From assembly GCF_011742925.1 (NCBI RefSeq), contig NZ_WAEL01000008.1, positions 360,418 to 424,417 of the forward strand: a stretch of DNA of 64,000 nt, written 5' to 3'. The DNA is from Fibrivirga algicola (GTDB taxonomy: Bacteria > Bacteroidota > Bacteroidia > Cytophagales > Spirosomataceae). Positions 26,000-35,003 of the stretch are shown piece after piece. Below the pieces are notes generated by a model. The model worked only from the letters and a program-made list of their open reading frames with translations, had not been told where the DNA came from and made no database searches. Made by a program: the position numbers and the translations under genes. The first letter of the stretch is position 1. Every line of letters starts with the position of its first letter.

Positions 26000-27006
26000 A
26001 ACTAACGTACCTATTTCGCAAGCGGGGCGCAGGGTACAGCATAGAAGGCTTATTTAGCCAGCTAGCTGGTCATTTACGAGCCAAAACAGTACACACCATT
26101 ACCGAAGCCCATGCGCCCCGAATGGAACTGAGCCTGTCGTGCCTGTATGAAAACCTCCGGTTTGCTGCCCGCCAGCCAGCGTCAGATTTATACCATATTA
26201 CCGGCGATGTACACTACCTGATGCTGGCCCTGCCGTCGGCTCGTACCATACTGACGATCCACGACTGCGTATCGCTCAACCGACAGCGCGAAGCAGGTAA
26301 TCCGATTCGATTCAGTGTATTATGGCTACTCTATTATTTTTTGCCAATGCGTCGGGCCCGGTATATCACCACTGTTTCAGAGAAATCAAAACAAGAGATA
26401 CTGCATTACATGGGGGCTGCGCTAGCCAGCAAAGTCACCGTTATTCCGAACCACTACAATCCGCGGTTCAAGGCATCTCCGAAGCTTTTCAACGCACAAA
26501 AGCCGTCCATACTACAGATTGGTACGGCGGCTCACAAAAACCTCCCCCGCCTGATTGAAGCGCTGACCGGACTGAGCTGTACACTCACGATTGTGGGTAC
26601 GCTGTCGCCCGGTCAGGAAGAACAGCTTCGAGCGTCGGGAATTGAGTACACGCAAAAGGACTGCCTTTCTGAGGCAGAGATGGCGGCCGAATACCTTAGC
26701 TGCGATGTTGTGGCCTTTACCTCTACCTATGAGGGATTTGGCATGCCCATTATTGAAGCCAATGCCATTGGACGGCCGGTGCTTACATCGGCTCTGTCGC
26801 CGTTGAGCGAAGTAGCCGGGCAGGCAGCCTGTCTGGTCGATCCATTTTCGGTCGACTCAATTCGGCAGGGACTGCTTCGAATTCTAACCGATGGTCTGTA
26901 CCGCGAGCAGTTGTTACGGGCGGGGTACGCAAACGCCAGCCGATACACAATTGATCAGGTAGCTACGCAGTACAGTACACTCTACAACCAGATTCTAGCC
27001 ACATAG
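25996..27006 (+). CDS. GT4-family glycosyltransferase
   Basis: 336 residues with a clear GT-B family 4 layout. The N-terminal domain includes YHITGDVHYLMLALP and ARTILTIHDCVSLNRQ. The C-terminal domain has PSILQIGTAAHKNLPRLIEA, CTLTIVGTLSPGQEEQL and the donor block VAFTSTYEGFGMPIIEANAI (E-G-F-G-M-P-x-x-E). Such enzymes often use GDP-mannose or a UDP-sugar; the actual sugar is unknown. Translationally coupled to the flippase by a four-base overlap. Confidence 0.88.
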   Translation: MKLTYLFRKRGAGYSIEGLFSQLAGHLRAKTVHTITEAHAPRMELSLSCLYENLRFAARQPASDLYHITGDVHYLMLALPSARTILTIHDCVSLNRQREAGNPIRFSVLWLLYYFLPMRRARYITTVSEKSKQEILHYMGAALASKVTVIPNHYNPRFKASPKLFNAQKPSILQIGTAAHKNLPRLIEALTGLSCTLTIVGTLSPGQEEQLRASGIEYTQKDCLSEAEMAAEYLSCDVVAFTSTYEGFGMPIIEANAIGRPVLTSALSPLSEVAGQAACLVDPFSVDSIRQGLLRILTDGLYREQLLRAGYANASRYTIDQVATQYSTLYNQILAT

Positions 27007-27012
27007 CCGATC

Positions 27013-28167
27013 ATGCATATACTTTATCCTATCGGTACGTTTTATCCGGCTCAGTCGGGCGGGCCAAGCAATTCGGTCTACTGGCTGGCAAAAGCAATGG
27101 TGCGCGAAGGAGTCAGGGTGACGGTTGTTGCGACAGCCACCGATCAGCCCGGCAGCACACCACGGCACTGCTGGGTTAGCTCTGACGCCGGTAGGGTCAG
27201 GTACGTACCCAGCCGATTCCACAACCTGCCCCTGGGCGCAATCCAGCAAGCCTGGCGCCTGTTCCCCACCGCCGACATTGTGCATTTAACCAGCCTATTC
27301 TATCCGCTATCACTCGTTTTAGGTCTGCTGGCAATCTGGCAGCGTAAGGTCGTCGTCTGGTCGCCCCGAGGCGAACTGGCCCCAGCGGCACTTGCTACCC
27401 GACCCATACTGAAACGAGCCGTGCTCCACCTGCTCGCCAGGGTTACGCAGGCGGTTACGTTCCACACCACATCGCCCGACGAAACGAAACAGGTACAAGC
27501 CTGCTTCGGCACAACAGCCCGACTGATTGAGTTACCCAACTACATAGACCTCCCCCCCCGCGTTGCCCCGCCAGACACCGGGCAACCAACTCCCTACCTG
27601 CTCTACCTGGGCCGGCTGCATCCTATAAAAGCCCTCGATCGGTTACTCGATGCGCTGGCCCTATCGCCTGTTTTCGGGCGGGGGCCGTGGCAACTCCGGC
27701 TGGTGGGTGCCGACACAGAGGGCTATGGTTCCCTCCTTCGCCAACAAGCTACCGACCTGGGGCTGGCCGATCGGGTTTCTTTCGAAGCGCCCGTTTCGGG
27801 CGAGGCCAAACAGACCTTGCTGGCAGGAGCCTATGCACTGATACTGCCCTCGCATACCGAAAATTTTGGCAATGTGGTGGTCGAAGCTCTGGCGCAGGGA
27901 ACACCGGTAATAGCCTCGACCGGCACACCCTGGGCCATTCTTCCGGCCAACGAGGCAGGCTTCTGGGTACCTAACCACCCAACCGAGTTGGCTCGTGCCT
28001 TGGATACATCTTTGTCTTTACCGGCCGCTACCTACGGTCGATACCGCCAGCAGGCGAGTGCGCTGGCCCGCCAGCAGTTTGATAGCACCACCAATAGCTA
28101 CCGGTGGCTAAGTACCTATCAGGCATTGACAACCAATACCTTATCATCGCAACTATGTGCGGAATAG
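27013..28167 (+). CDS. GT4-family glycosyltransferase
   Basis: 384 residues starting MHILYPIGTFYPAQSGGPSN, the acceptor-side glycine-rich loop of family 4. WSPRGELAPAAL is the conserved middle block; PYLLYLGRLHPIKALDRLLD and TENFGNVVVEALAQGTPVIA are the donor-domain motifs. Sugar specificity is unknown. It follows the previous glycosyltransferase by 6 bases, and its last 13 bases overlap the start of the asparagine-synthase-like gene. Confidence 0.88.
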   Translation: MHILYPIGTFYPAQSGGPSNSVYWLAKAMVREGVRVTVVATATDQPGSTPRHCWVSSDAGRVRYVPSRFHNLPLGAIQQAWRLFPTADIVHLTSLFYPLSLVLGLLAIWQRKVVVWSPRGELAPAALATRPILKRAVLHLLARVTQAVTFHTTSPDETKQVQACFGTTARLIELPNYIDLPPRVAPPDTGQPTPYLLYLGRLHPIKALDRLLDALALSPVFGRGPWQLRLVGADTEGYGSLLRQQATDLGLADRVSFEAPVSGEAKQTLLAGAYALILPSHTENFGNVVVEALAQGTPVIASTGTPWAILPANEAGFWVPNHPTELARALDTSLSLPAATYGRYRQQASALARQQFDSTTNSYRWLSTYQALTTNTLSSQLCAE

Positions 28168-30008
28168 CGGGGCTTATTACACGACCAGAATCGCCAGCCA
28201 ACCCGGAACTGGTTCGGTTTATGACCACCCAGCTACAGCATCGGGGCCCTGATTTTGAGGGTATCTGGGCTGAAGAGCAGGTGGCGCTGGGACATCGGCG
28301 GCTATCGATCATCGACCTTACGTCGGGAGCCAATCAGCCGCTATTAGCGAGTAATCAGCGGTACGTTATTACATTCAACGGTGAGATTTATAACTACCTG
28401 TCGCTCAAAGCACAACTGACCGGCTATTCATTTCAGACAAATTCAGACACCGAAGTTATTCTGGCGGCCTACGAGCGGTGGGGCACCGCCTGCTTACAAC
28501 ACCTGAACGGTATGTTTGCCTTTGCCATCTGGGACCGGCACACGAAACAACTTTTTGCCGCCCGCGACCGACTCGGCAAAAAGCCATTCTACTATTACCA
28601 GACAAATGACGTATTTGTGTTTGCCTCGGAGGTACGGGCGCTGCTGAGCACCGGGCTGGTGCCACGTCGGTTAAATACCAGCGTACTGCCTCACTACCTC
28701 ATGTACCAAACCGTGGGACCACCCTATACCCTGGTGGCTGGCATAAGGCAGTTGCCTCCCGGCCATTTTGGGCTGCTGGCCGCACATCAATGGGCAGAAA
28801 CCTGCTACTGGACTCCCACCGAACTTACAGCGGCTGATCCGGCCCTGCTACACAACCAGACTTCCATTCAAAAACAGGTACGTCACCTCTTGCAGGAATC
28901 GGTAGCGCGGCGGTTAATCAGTGATGTACCAATCGGAGCGTTCTTATCGGGGGGGGTAGATTCGAGTGCGGTGGTGGCTCTGATGGCCGAACAGAGCGAA
29001 CAGCCGATTAATACGTTCACCGTTACCTTTCGGGAGTCGGAGTTCGACGAGTCGGTGCATGCCCGGGCCATTGCCCGCCGGTTCAACACCAGGCATACCG
29101 AATTGCCATTGTCGGCCAGTCAGCTACTGGACGAATTACCCAGTATTCTGGCCAGTATGGACCAGCCCAGCGGCGATGGGCCTAATACCTACATGGTTTC
29201 GAAGCTGGCCAAAGCGGCAGGCATTACCGTAGCACTAAGCGGTTTGGGCGGCGACGAAGTGTTTGCAGGGTACTCTACGTTCAAACGGTACGCCCGGTTA
29301 AGGCAACTAAACTGGCTCTGGAAGCTCCCCACGGCCGTTCGACACCAGCTACTTTTCTGGGCCTTGCCGGGCGCCAACCCGCAAAAGTTAGCCAGCCTTG
29401 TTTCGCTCCCCTCCCTCGACCCGGCGTACCTGTTTCCATTATTACGACAATCGACTTCGGCGCCAATCGCCAACCAGCTCTTAGGTACGCCCCTGGCGCA
29501 ACATTCGTTTGCTCAGTTGCCACAGCCTGGTCAAAGGCCACTGGCACCACTGAGTCAGCTAACCGTAAACGAACTCCTGACTTATACCGAGCCGCTGCTC
29601 CTGCGCGACTACGATCAGATGAGCATGGCCCATGCGCTGGAGTTGCGCGTACCCCTGCTCGATTATACACTCATTGAGTTTTTACTTCAGGTTCCCGATC
29701 ACTACAAGCAAACGAACGTACCCAAGCAACTTCTTCTCGACGCCCTGCAGCCTTTGTTGCCCGGCCAATTAGCCAAGCGCTCCCGAATGGGCTTCAGCTT
29801 TCCCTGGGCACAGTGGATGCGACAGGACCTGCGGGCATTTTGTACCGAACGAATCCAACGGCTTAGCCAGCGGGGCCTCTTCGACACTGCGACCCTACAA
29901 ACGCATTACCAGCACTTTTTGCGGGGCGAACCGGGTACCAGTTGGAATCAGATCTGGCTGCTGGTCGTACTCGACGACTGGCTCGACCGCAACGACATCG
30001 ACGTGTAA
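28155..30008 (+). CDS. asnB: Asparagine synthase (glutamine-hydrolysing)-like amidotransferase
   Basis: 617 residues from ATG 28155. This start is required because it places the class II glutaminase nucleophile Cys2 at the N-terminus (MCGIAGLI). Glutaminase motifs continue with QHRGPD, GHRRLSIIDL, and FNGEIYNY. The synthetase half has the PP-loop GAFLSGGVDSSAVVALMA and the ALSGLGGDEVFAGY motif. Within polysaccharide loci these paralogues are thought to amidate uronic acid residues or aminate sugars, not to make asparagine for the cell. An acidic HexNAcA residue made by the dehydrogenase at 16442 is a natural candidate substrate, which is inference. Confidence 0.9.
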   Translation: MCGIAGLITRPESPANPELVRFMTTQLQHRGPDFEGIWAEEQVALGHRRLSIIDLTSGANQPLLASNQRYVITFNGEIYNYLSLKAQLTGYSFQTNSDTEVILAAYERWGTACLQHLNGMFAFAIWDRHTKQLFAARDRLGKKPFYYYQTNDVFVFASEVRALLSTGLVPRRLNTSVLPHYLMYQTVGPPYTLVAGIRQLPPGHFGLLAAHQWAETCYWTPTELTAADPALLHNQTSIQKQVRHLLQESVARRLISDVPIGAFLSGGVDSSAVVALMAEQSEQPINTFTVTFRESEFDESVHARAIARRFNTRHTELPLSASQLLDELPSILASMDQPSGDGPNTYMVSKLAKAAGITVALSGLGGDEVFAGYSTFKRYARLRQLNWLWKLPTAVRHQLLFWALPGANPQKLASLVSLPSLDPAYLFPLLRQSTSAPIANQLLGTPLAQHSFAQLPQPGQRPLAPLSQLTVNELLTYTEPLLLRDYDQMSMAHALELRVPLLDYTLIEFLLQVPDHYKQTNVPKQLLLDALQPLLPGQLAKRSRMGFSFPWAQWMRQDLRAFCTERIQRLSQRGLFDTATLQTHYQHFLRGEPGTSWNQIWLLVVLDDWLDRNDIDV

Positions 30009-30059
30009 GCGATTTCTGAACTACCCCCGTGTCCCATTCATCCCGTCATTTATTCGCGC

Positions 30060-30896
30060 ATGCTGCCGATCACCGTTCTGATTCTAACCCTTAACGAAGA
30101 AGTCAACCTCCCGCATTGCCTGCAAAGCCTCTCGGGTTGGGCCGCGGCCGTATTTGTGCTCGATTCGGGCTCAACAGACCGCACCACAGAACTGGCAGCA
30201 GCAAGGGGCGCCACCGTGTTTCACCGCCCGTTCGATCAGTACGCCGCCCAACGTCATTACGCTGTTCACGCGCTGCCGATTACAACCGACTGGGTGCTAT
30301 TTCTAGACGCCGACGAATACGCCACCGATGCCCTCAAAGAACAGATCAGCCTGGTGGTAAGACAACCCACCGCGCATAACGGCTTTTTTATTCCCTTTCG
30401 GTTTATCTTTATGAACCGTTGGATACGGCATGGCGGCTACTACCCAACCTATATACTCCGACTTTTCCGACGGTCGGCGGTGCAGCGTATCGACCGCGAG
30501 ATGGACGAGCAGATTACCGTGAGTGGCACTACCGGCTACCTCAACGAACCTTTCGTACATCATGATCGGAAGTCGGTCCGGTTCTGGTACGAAAAGCATG
30601 CGCGCTACACGCAGTTTCAGGTCGCTGATCTGCTGAAATCAGCGCGTCAAAAAACCCTGCGCTGGGCCGATGCCCACACCCAGCGCGACCGCAAACGGTG
30701 GGTAAAAGAGCATGTCTGGGGCCACGTTCCTGTACTTTTACGCCCTTTTCTTTATTTTTTCTACCGCTATGTGCTGCTGCTTGGCTTTCTGGATGGTAGG
30801 GCCGGATTTATCTACCATTTCAGCCACGCCTGTCTGTACCAGTTTATGATAGCCACTGTTTACATTGAAGCCTCTTCCCGACCTCCTTCCCGATGA
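30060..30896 (+). CDS. GT2-family glycosyltransferase (WaaE/KdtX-like)
   Basis: 278 residues. ITVLILTLNEEVNLPHCLQS starts a GT-A fold; VLDSGSTDRTTELA and VLFLDADEYATDAL give the nucleotide-binding DSGS and metal-binding DAD motifs. The tail NEPFVHHDRKSVRFWYEKHA and the hydrophobic C-terminus (FLYFFYRYVLLLGFLDG) resemble the WaaE/KdtX subgroup. Its donor is likely UDP-glucose or another UDP-sugar. The stop overlaps the next start by four bases (ATGA). Confidence 0.88.
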   Translation: MLPITVLILTLNEEVNLPHCLQSLSGWAAAVFVLDSGSTDRTTELAAARGATVFHRPFDQYAAQRHYAVHALPITTDWVLFLDADEYATDALKEQISLVVRQPTAHNGFFIPFRFIFMNRWIRHGGYYPTYILRLFRRSAVQRIDREMDEQITVSGTTGYLNEPFVHHDRKSVRFWYEKHARYTQFQVADLLKSARQKTLRWADAHTQRDRKRWVKEHVWGHVPVLLRPFLYFFYRYVLLLGFLDGRAGFIYHFSHACLYQFMIATVYIEASSRPPSR

Positions 30897-31570
30897 ACGC
30901 CGTTGACTTCCATTCCGATATTGCCAGCGCGTTTGGCAACCGGTATCAACAATCGGCCGACTTTCGGGAACGCTTCGCCGTCTGGACATCGCTGTTCGAC
31001 ATCTATGTTCTACCCGGCGCGCACGTGCTCGACGCGGGTTGTGGCACAGGCGTATTCAGCCGGTATCTAGCCAGCCGGCAGTGTAGAGTGCTGGGTATCG
31101 ACGGATCGGCAGAAATGATTCGGCTATGCCAGCAGCAGTCAACCGTTCCGGCGGCTACCTTCAGGGTAGCGATACTGCCCCTGACCGAAGTCCCGGCAGA
31201 AGCCCCGTTCGACGTCATTGTTTCATCGAGCGTGCTGGAATACGTACCTGATCTAACCCAGACGCTCCAGACTTTTGACCAGTTTCTGCGTCCTGGTGGC
31301 TATCTAATGCTGTCTTTACCCAACCGCCGCTCCATATATCGTCGGCTAGAGCGCCTCGCTTATACCCTCATCGGCCGACCGCCTTACCTAAAGCATGTGG
31401 TACAGTATGCCACACCCGGGTCTGTTGCTACTCAATTGCCAGCCGGTGCCTACCAGTTGCTTACCCAGCAATCATTCGGCGGTACCAACACCATGGCCCG
31501 CCTGCTACGCAACTGCTTACCGGCTACGTATGCTGACACTCTTTTTGTGGTTGTTTTTCAGAAGAAATGA
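30893..31570 (+). CDS. Class I SAM-dependent methyltransferase
   Basis: 225 residues. HVLDAGCGTGVFSRYLASRQ is the SAM-binding motif I, VLGIDGSAEMIRLC the acidic motif II, and FDVIVSSSVLEYVPD with FLRPGGYLMLSLPNRRS motifs IV and V. It probably methylates a sugar of the repeat unit or a chain end. End methylation can set chain length in some O-antigens, but nothing in the sequence specifies the target. It overlaps both neighbours by four bases, so it is translated as part of the operon. Confidence 0.85.
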   Translation: MNAVDFHSDIASAFGNRYQQSADFRERFAVWTSLFDIYVLPGAHVLDAGCGTGVFSRYLASRQCRVLGIDGSAEMIRLCQQQSTVPAATFRVAILPLTEVPAEAPFDVIVSSSVLEYVPDLTQTLQTFDQFLRPGGYLMLSLPNRRSIYRRLERLAYTLIGRPPYLKHVVQYATPGSVATQLPAGAYQLLTQQSFGGTNTMARLLRNCLPATYADTLFVVVFQKK

Positions 31571-32661
31571 AGATTTTAAGCATCGTCGGAGCCAGACCCA
31601 ACTTTATGAAAGTGGCACCGCTTCACCGCGCCTTCAGTAAACAACAGGGCGTGAAGTCGAAGATTGTACATACCGGCCAGCACTACGATACCCGAATGAG
31701 CGGTGTCTTTTTCGACCAGTTGGGACTGCCAATCCCCCACCATTACCTGGGTGTTACTACAGGCACACAAACGCAGCAGACCGCCGACATACTGGTCAAA
31801 TTCGAGGCTGTGATTCAGGTAGAACAACCTGATTGGGTAGTCGTGGTAGGCGATGTCACAAGCACGCTCGCCTGCGCGCTGGTGGCCGTGCGTATGGGCG
31901 TTCGGGTAGCCCACGTGGAAGCAGGGCTGCGCTCAGGCGACCGGAGCATGCCCGAGGAGATCAACCGGATACTGACCGACAATCTCGCTGATCTCTTGTT
32001 TGTTACCGAACAGGCAGGTCTCGACAACCTTCAGCGCGAAGGCATCGACAGTCGCAAAGTCCGGTTTGTAGGCAACGTGATGATCGACTCGCTGGTACAC
32101 TATCGGGCAAAAGCCAGCCAGCAGGATACGGTGGGTACGCTGGGGCTACTACCGGGCGGCTATGTACTGCTCACAATGCATCGACCTTCTAACGTCGACT
32201 CTGCCAGCGGCCTCCAGGCGATTGCGCAAATTGCGCTCGACGCCGCTCAACACAGCCCTGTTGTCTTTCCAGTCCACCCACGTACCCGCGCCAACCTGAT
32301 TCGCTATGGGCTACTCGATCAACTGGCCGACCAGCCAGCCATACGGCTGCTCGAACCGCAGGGCTATCTGGAGTTTTTAAATCTGATGGAGCATGCGCAG
32401 GCGGTTGTGACCGATTCAGGCGGCATTCAGGAAGAGACAACATACTTGCAAGTACCGTGTCTAACCCTCCGGACCAGCACCGAACGCCCCTGCACCGTTA
32501 CTCTAGGTACCAACTTGCTACTCCCCGACTTGAACCCGGCGACGGTGCAGACCCATCTGGCAGCTATTCGCACTGGAACGGCTAAAAAAGGCACCCTTCC
32601 CCCCTTATGGGACGGTTACGCTGCCGAGCGGATTGCCGCCATTCTGGCTGTAGACCAGTGA
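31567..32661 (+). CDS. wecB: UDP-N-acetylglucosamine 2-epimerase (non-hydrolysing)
   Basis: 364 residues. The family pattern runs throughout: MKILSIVGARPNFMKVAPLH, HTGQHYDTRMSGVFFDQL, VVVGDVTSTLACALVAVR, HVEAGLRSGDRSMPEEINR, LTMHRPSNV, and TDSGGIQEE. It interconverts UDP-GlcNAc and UDP-ManNAc. With the dehydrogenase at 16442 it would supply UDP-ManNAcA, a common acidic sugar in capsules. It ends the tightly overlapped gene run, with 84 bases before the next gene. Confidence 0.95.
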   Translation: MKILSIVGARPNFMKVAPLHRAFSKQQGVKSKIVHTGQHYDTRMSGVFFDQLGLPIPHHYLGVTTGTQTQQTADILVKFEAVIQVEQPDWVVVVGDVTSTLACALVAVRMGVRVAHVEAGLRSGDRSMPEEINRILTDNLADLLFVTEQAGLDNLQREGIDSRKVRFVGNVMIDSLVHYRAKASQQDTVGTLGLLPGGYVLLTMHRPSNVDSASGLQAIAQIALDAAQHSPVVFPVHPRTRANLIRYGLLDQLADQPAIRLLEPQGYLEFLNLMEHAQAVVTDSGGIQEETTYLQVPCLTLRTSTERPCTVTLGTNLLLPDLNPATVQTHLAAIRTGTAKKGTLPPLWDGYAAERIAAILAVDQ

Positions 32662-32745
32662 ATTCTGACACAACACTCGCCTGCTAATTAATTCGTTCTT
32701 CGCAATTACCACGCTGTACCACACCACCGTCTCCACCACCTACGC

Positions 32746-34911
32746 ATGTACCAGCTTATACAACATCTAACATCGGGCAAAACTGAACTGGTCACTGTGG
32801 CCGCCCCTCAGGTACGTGCCGGATATGTCCTGATACGTACCCGGCGTACGTTGGTATCGGTTGGAACAGAGCGTATGCTGGTGGATTTTGGCAAAGCAAG
32901 CCTGTTGGGCAAGGTCAGGCAGCAGCCGGAGCGGGTAAAGCAGGTAATCGAAAAGATTCAGTCTGACGGGCTCCTCCCAACGCTGGAAGCCGTTTTCCGG
33001 AAGCTCGACCAGCCGCTTCCGCTTGGGTATTGCCACGTTGGCGAGGTTATCGCCGTGGGGGCCGACGTGACCGATATGGCCATTGGCGACCGCGTAGCGT
33101 CGAACGGGCACCATGCCGAGGTGGTCTGTGTACCGCGCAATCTGGTGGCTAAAATTCCGACCTCAGTGACTGACGATCAGGCCACCTTTACCGTCATTGG
33201 TGCAGTGGGTTTACAGGGGATCAGGCTCCTGAACCCAACCCTGGGGGAAACAGTGGTTGTAGTAGGTCTGGGGCTGGTTGGATTGCTGACCGCTCAACTG
33301 CTCCGCCTGAACGGGTGCCGCGTAATTGGCCTAGACCCCGATGAACACAAACTGACACTCGCCCGAACCGTTGGGATAGAAACCCTAAACCCATCGCATA
33401 CCGATGTGATAAAAGCGGTTATGACACTAACAGGTGGGGTTGGAGCCGATGGCGTTGTAATTACGGCCTCAACAAAGTCAACTACTACACGCACCGACGA
33501 GATTATGACCCAATCGGCCCGGATGAGCCGCAAACGAGGGCGTATTGTGCTGATCGGCGTGGTTAACCTTCACCTGAATCGGGCCGACTTTTTCGAGAAG
33601 GAGCTTTCTTTTCAGGTATCGTGCTCGTATGGGCCCGGTCGATACGATTCGGCCTATGAACAAGCTGGCCTCGATTACCCCCTGCCCTTCGTGCGCTGGA
33701 CCGAGAATCGAAACTTCCAGACTATTCTTCAACTCCTGAGCACCGGGCAGTTGCAGGTTGCCCCCCTGATTTCGCAGATTGTACCCCTGACCGACTACCA
33801 GCAGATTTACGGACAACTGGGCGCGTCGGGTAGTCATACCATTGCCTCAATCCTGAGCTATCCCGACACGCCCGAGGCCACAGCTCGGCTGGGTACGTCG
33901 ATTACGCTACGTGAGAGAGCCACGATAGTTCCCTCGGCGGGGGTTGTGGGGCTTATCGGTGCAGGTAGTTTCGCCGGGGCTACGGTGTTACCCGCACTCA
34001 GGAAAGCCGGAGCGACGCTACATACCATTGCCAGTGCCAACGGCATGAGCGGCACACTACTCGCTAAAAAATACGGCATTCCTCATAGTACAACCCGCTA
34101 CCAAACCCTACTCGACGAGCCTGCCATTGACCTCTGCGTGATAACGACCCGCCACAACAGCCACGCCAGACTGGTGATTGAGGCACTGCAGGCGGGTAAA
34201 CACGTGTTTGTTGAAAAGCCACTCGCTATCTATGAGGATGAGTTGGCCGCGATCATTACCGCTGCCAGTAAGGCCAGCGACCGGTTACTGACTGTGGGCT
34301 TTAACCGACGCTTCTCGCCAACCGCTCGTAAAGCCAAATCGTTGCTGGGTGGTGACACCAGTGGTGCGGTACCCATGGCCATTGTTGCTACCATAAACGC
34401 CGGGGCCATTCCTGCCAATGCCTGGGTGCACGACCGGGCGGTGGGTGGTGGTCGGATTCTGGGTGAAGCCTGTCACCATATCGATTTACTAACGTACCTG
34501 ACCGGCAGCCGCGTAACGGCCGTTTGCCTGAACGCTATGGGCCAAGCACCGTCTGAGACAACCGATTCGGCCAGCATGCTGCTACGCTATGAAAACGGCT
34601 CTACCGGCGTTATAAACTATTTCGCTAATGGTAGTAAGGCATACGCAAAGGAGCGCATAGAAATTTACTCACAAGAGCGGACCCTCATCCTTGATAATTT
34701 TAGTTCATTGACCGGCTATGGATTTCGGGGATTTTCAAGTTTTTCAGGCAAACAGGACAAAGGGCACGCCGAGCAGTTTAGCCAGTTAATAAGCTATTTA
34801 CGCACTGGCCAAGGCCTTATTATTCCATTTTCAGACATCATAAACACGACTGCTACCGCACTTGCTGCCCTGCGTAGTTTGCAAGAAAATAACTGGGTAC
34901 TTCTCGTTTAA
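32746..34911 (+). CDS. Two-domain oxidoreductase: zinc-type alcohol dehydrogenase plus Gfo/Idh/MocA
   Basis: 721 residues. Residues 1 to about 375 are a medium-chain dehydrogenase-like half (SVGTERMLVDFGK, LGYCHVGEVIAVG, IGDRVASNGHHAE, then the Rossmann motif VVVVGLGLVGLLTAQLLRLN). From about residue 400 there is a second Rossmann domain, GVVGLIGAGSFAGATVLPAL, and the Gfo/Idh motif GKHVFVEKPLAI with the catalytic Lys. Such bi-domain enzymes are common in polysaccharide loci next to heparinase II/III proteins, as here. The substrate is presumed to be a nucleotide sugar but is not established. The 91-base gap to the heparinase-like gene has no visible terminator. Confidence 0.85.
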   Translation: MYQLIQHLTSGKTELVTVAAPQVRAGYVLIRTRRTLVSVGTERMLVDFGKASLLGKVRQQPERVKQVIEKIQSDGLLPTLEAVFRKLDQPLPLGYCHVGEVIAVGADVTDMAIGDRVASNGHHAEVVCVPRNLVAKIPTSVTDDQATFTVIGAVGLQGIRLLNPTLGETVVVVGLGLVGLLTAQLLRLNGCRVIGLDPDEHKLTLARTVGIETLNPSHTDVIKAVMTLTGGVGADGVVITASTKSTTTRTDEIMTQSARMSRKRGRIVLIGVVNLHLNRADFFEKELSFQVSCSYGPGRYDSAYEQAGLDYPLPFVRWTENRNFQTILQLLSTGQLQVAPLISQIVPLTDYQQIYGQLGASGSHTIASILSYPDTPEATARLGTSITLRERATIVPSAGVVGLIGAGSFAGATVLPALRKAGATLHTIASANGMSGTLLAKKYGIPHSTTRYQTLLDEPAIDLCVITTRHNSHARLVIEALQAGKHVFVEKPLAIYEDELAAIITAASKASDRLLTVGFNRRFSPTARKAKSLLGGDTSGAVPMAIVATINAGAIPANAWVHDRAVGGGRILGEACHHIDLLTYLTGSRVTAVCLNAMGQAPSETTDSASMLLRYENGSTGVINYFANGSKAYAKERIEIYSQERTLILDNFSSLTGYGFRGFSSFSGKQDKGHAEQFSQLISYLRTGQGLIIPFSDIINTTATALAALRSLQENNWVLLV

Positions 34912-35003
34912 TAAATTCAACCTGTATAGCTCCTTGTATACTGGCAAGTTACATGCAAAGGATGTAACATTGGGTACTATTCCACCGAAGCGACTGGCTA
35001 CCC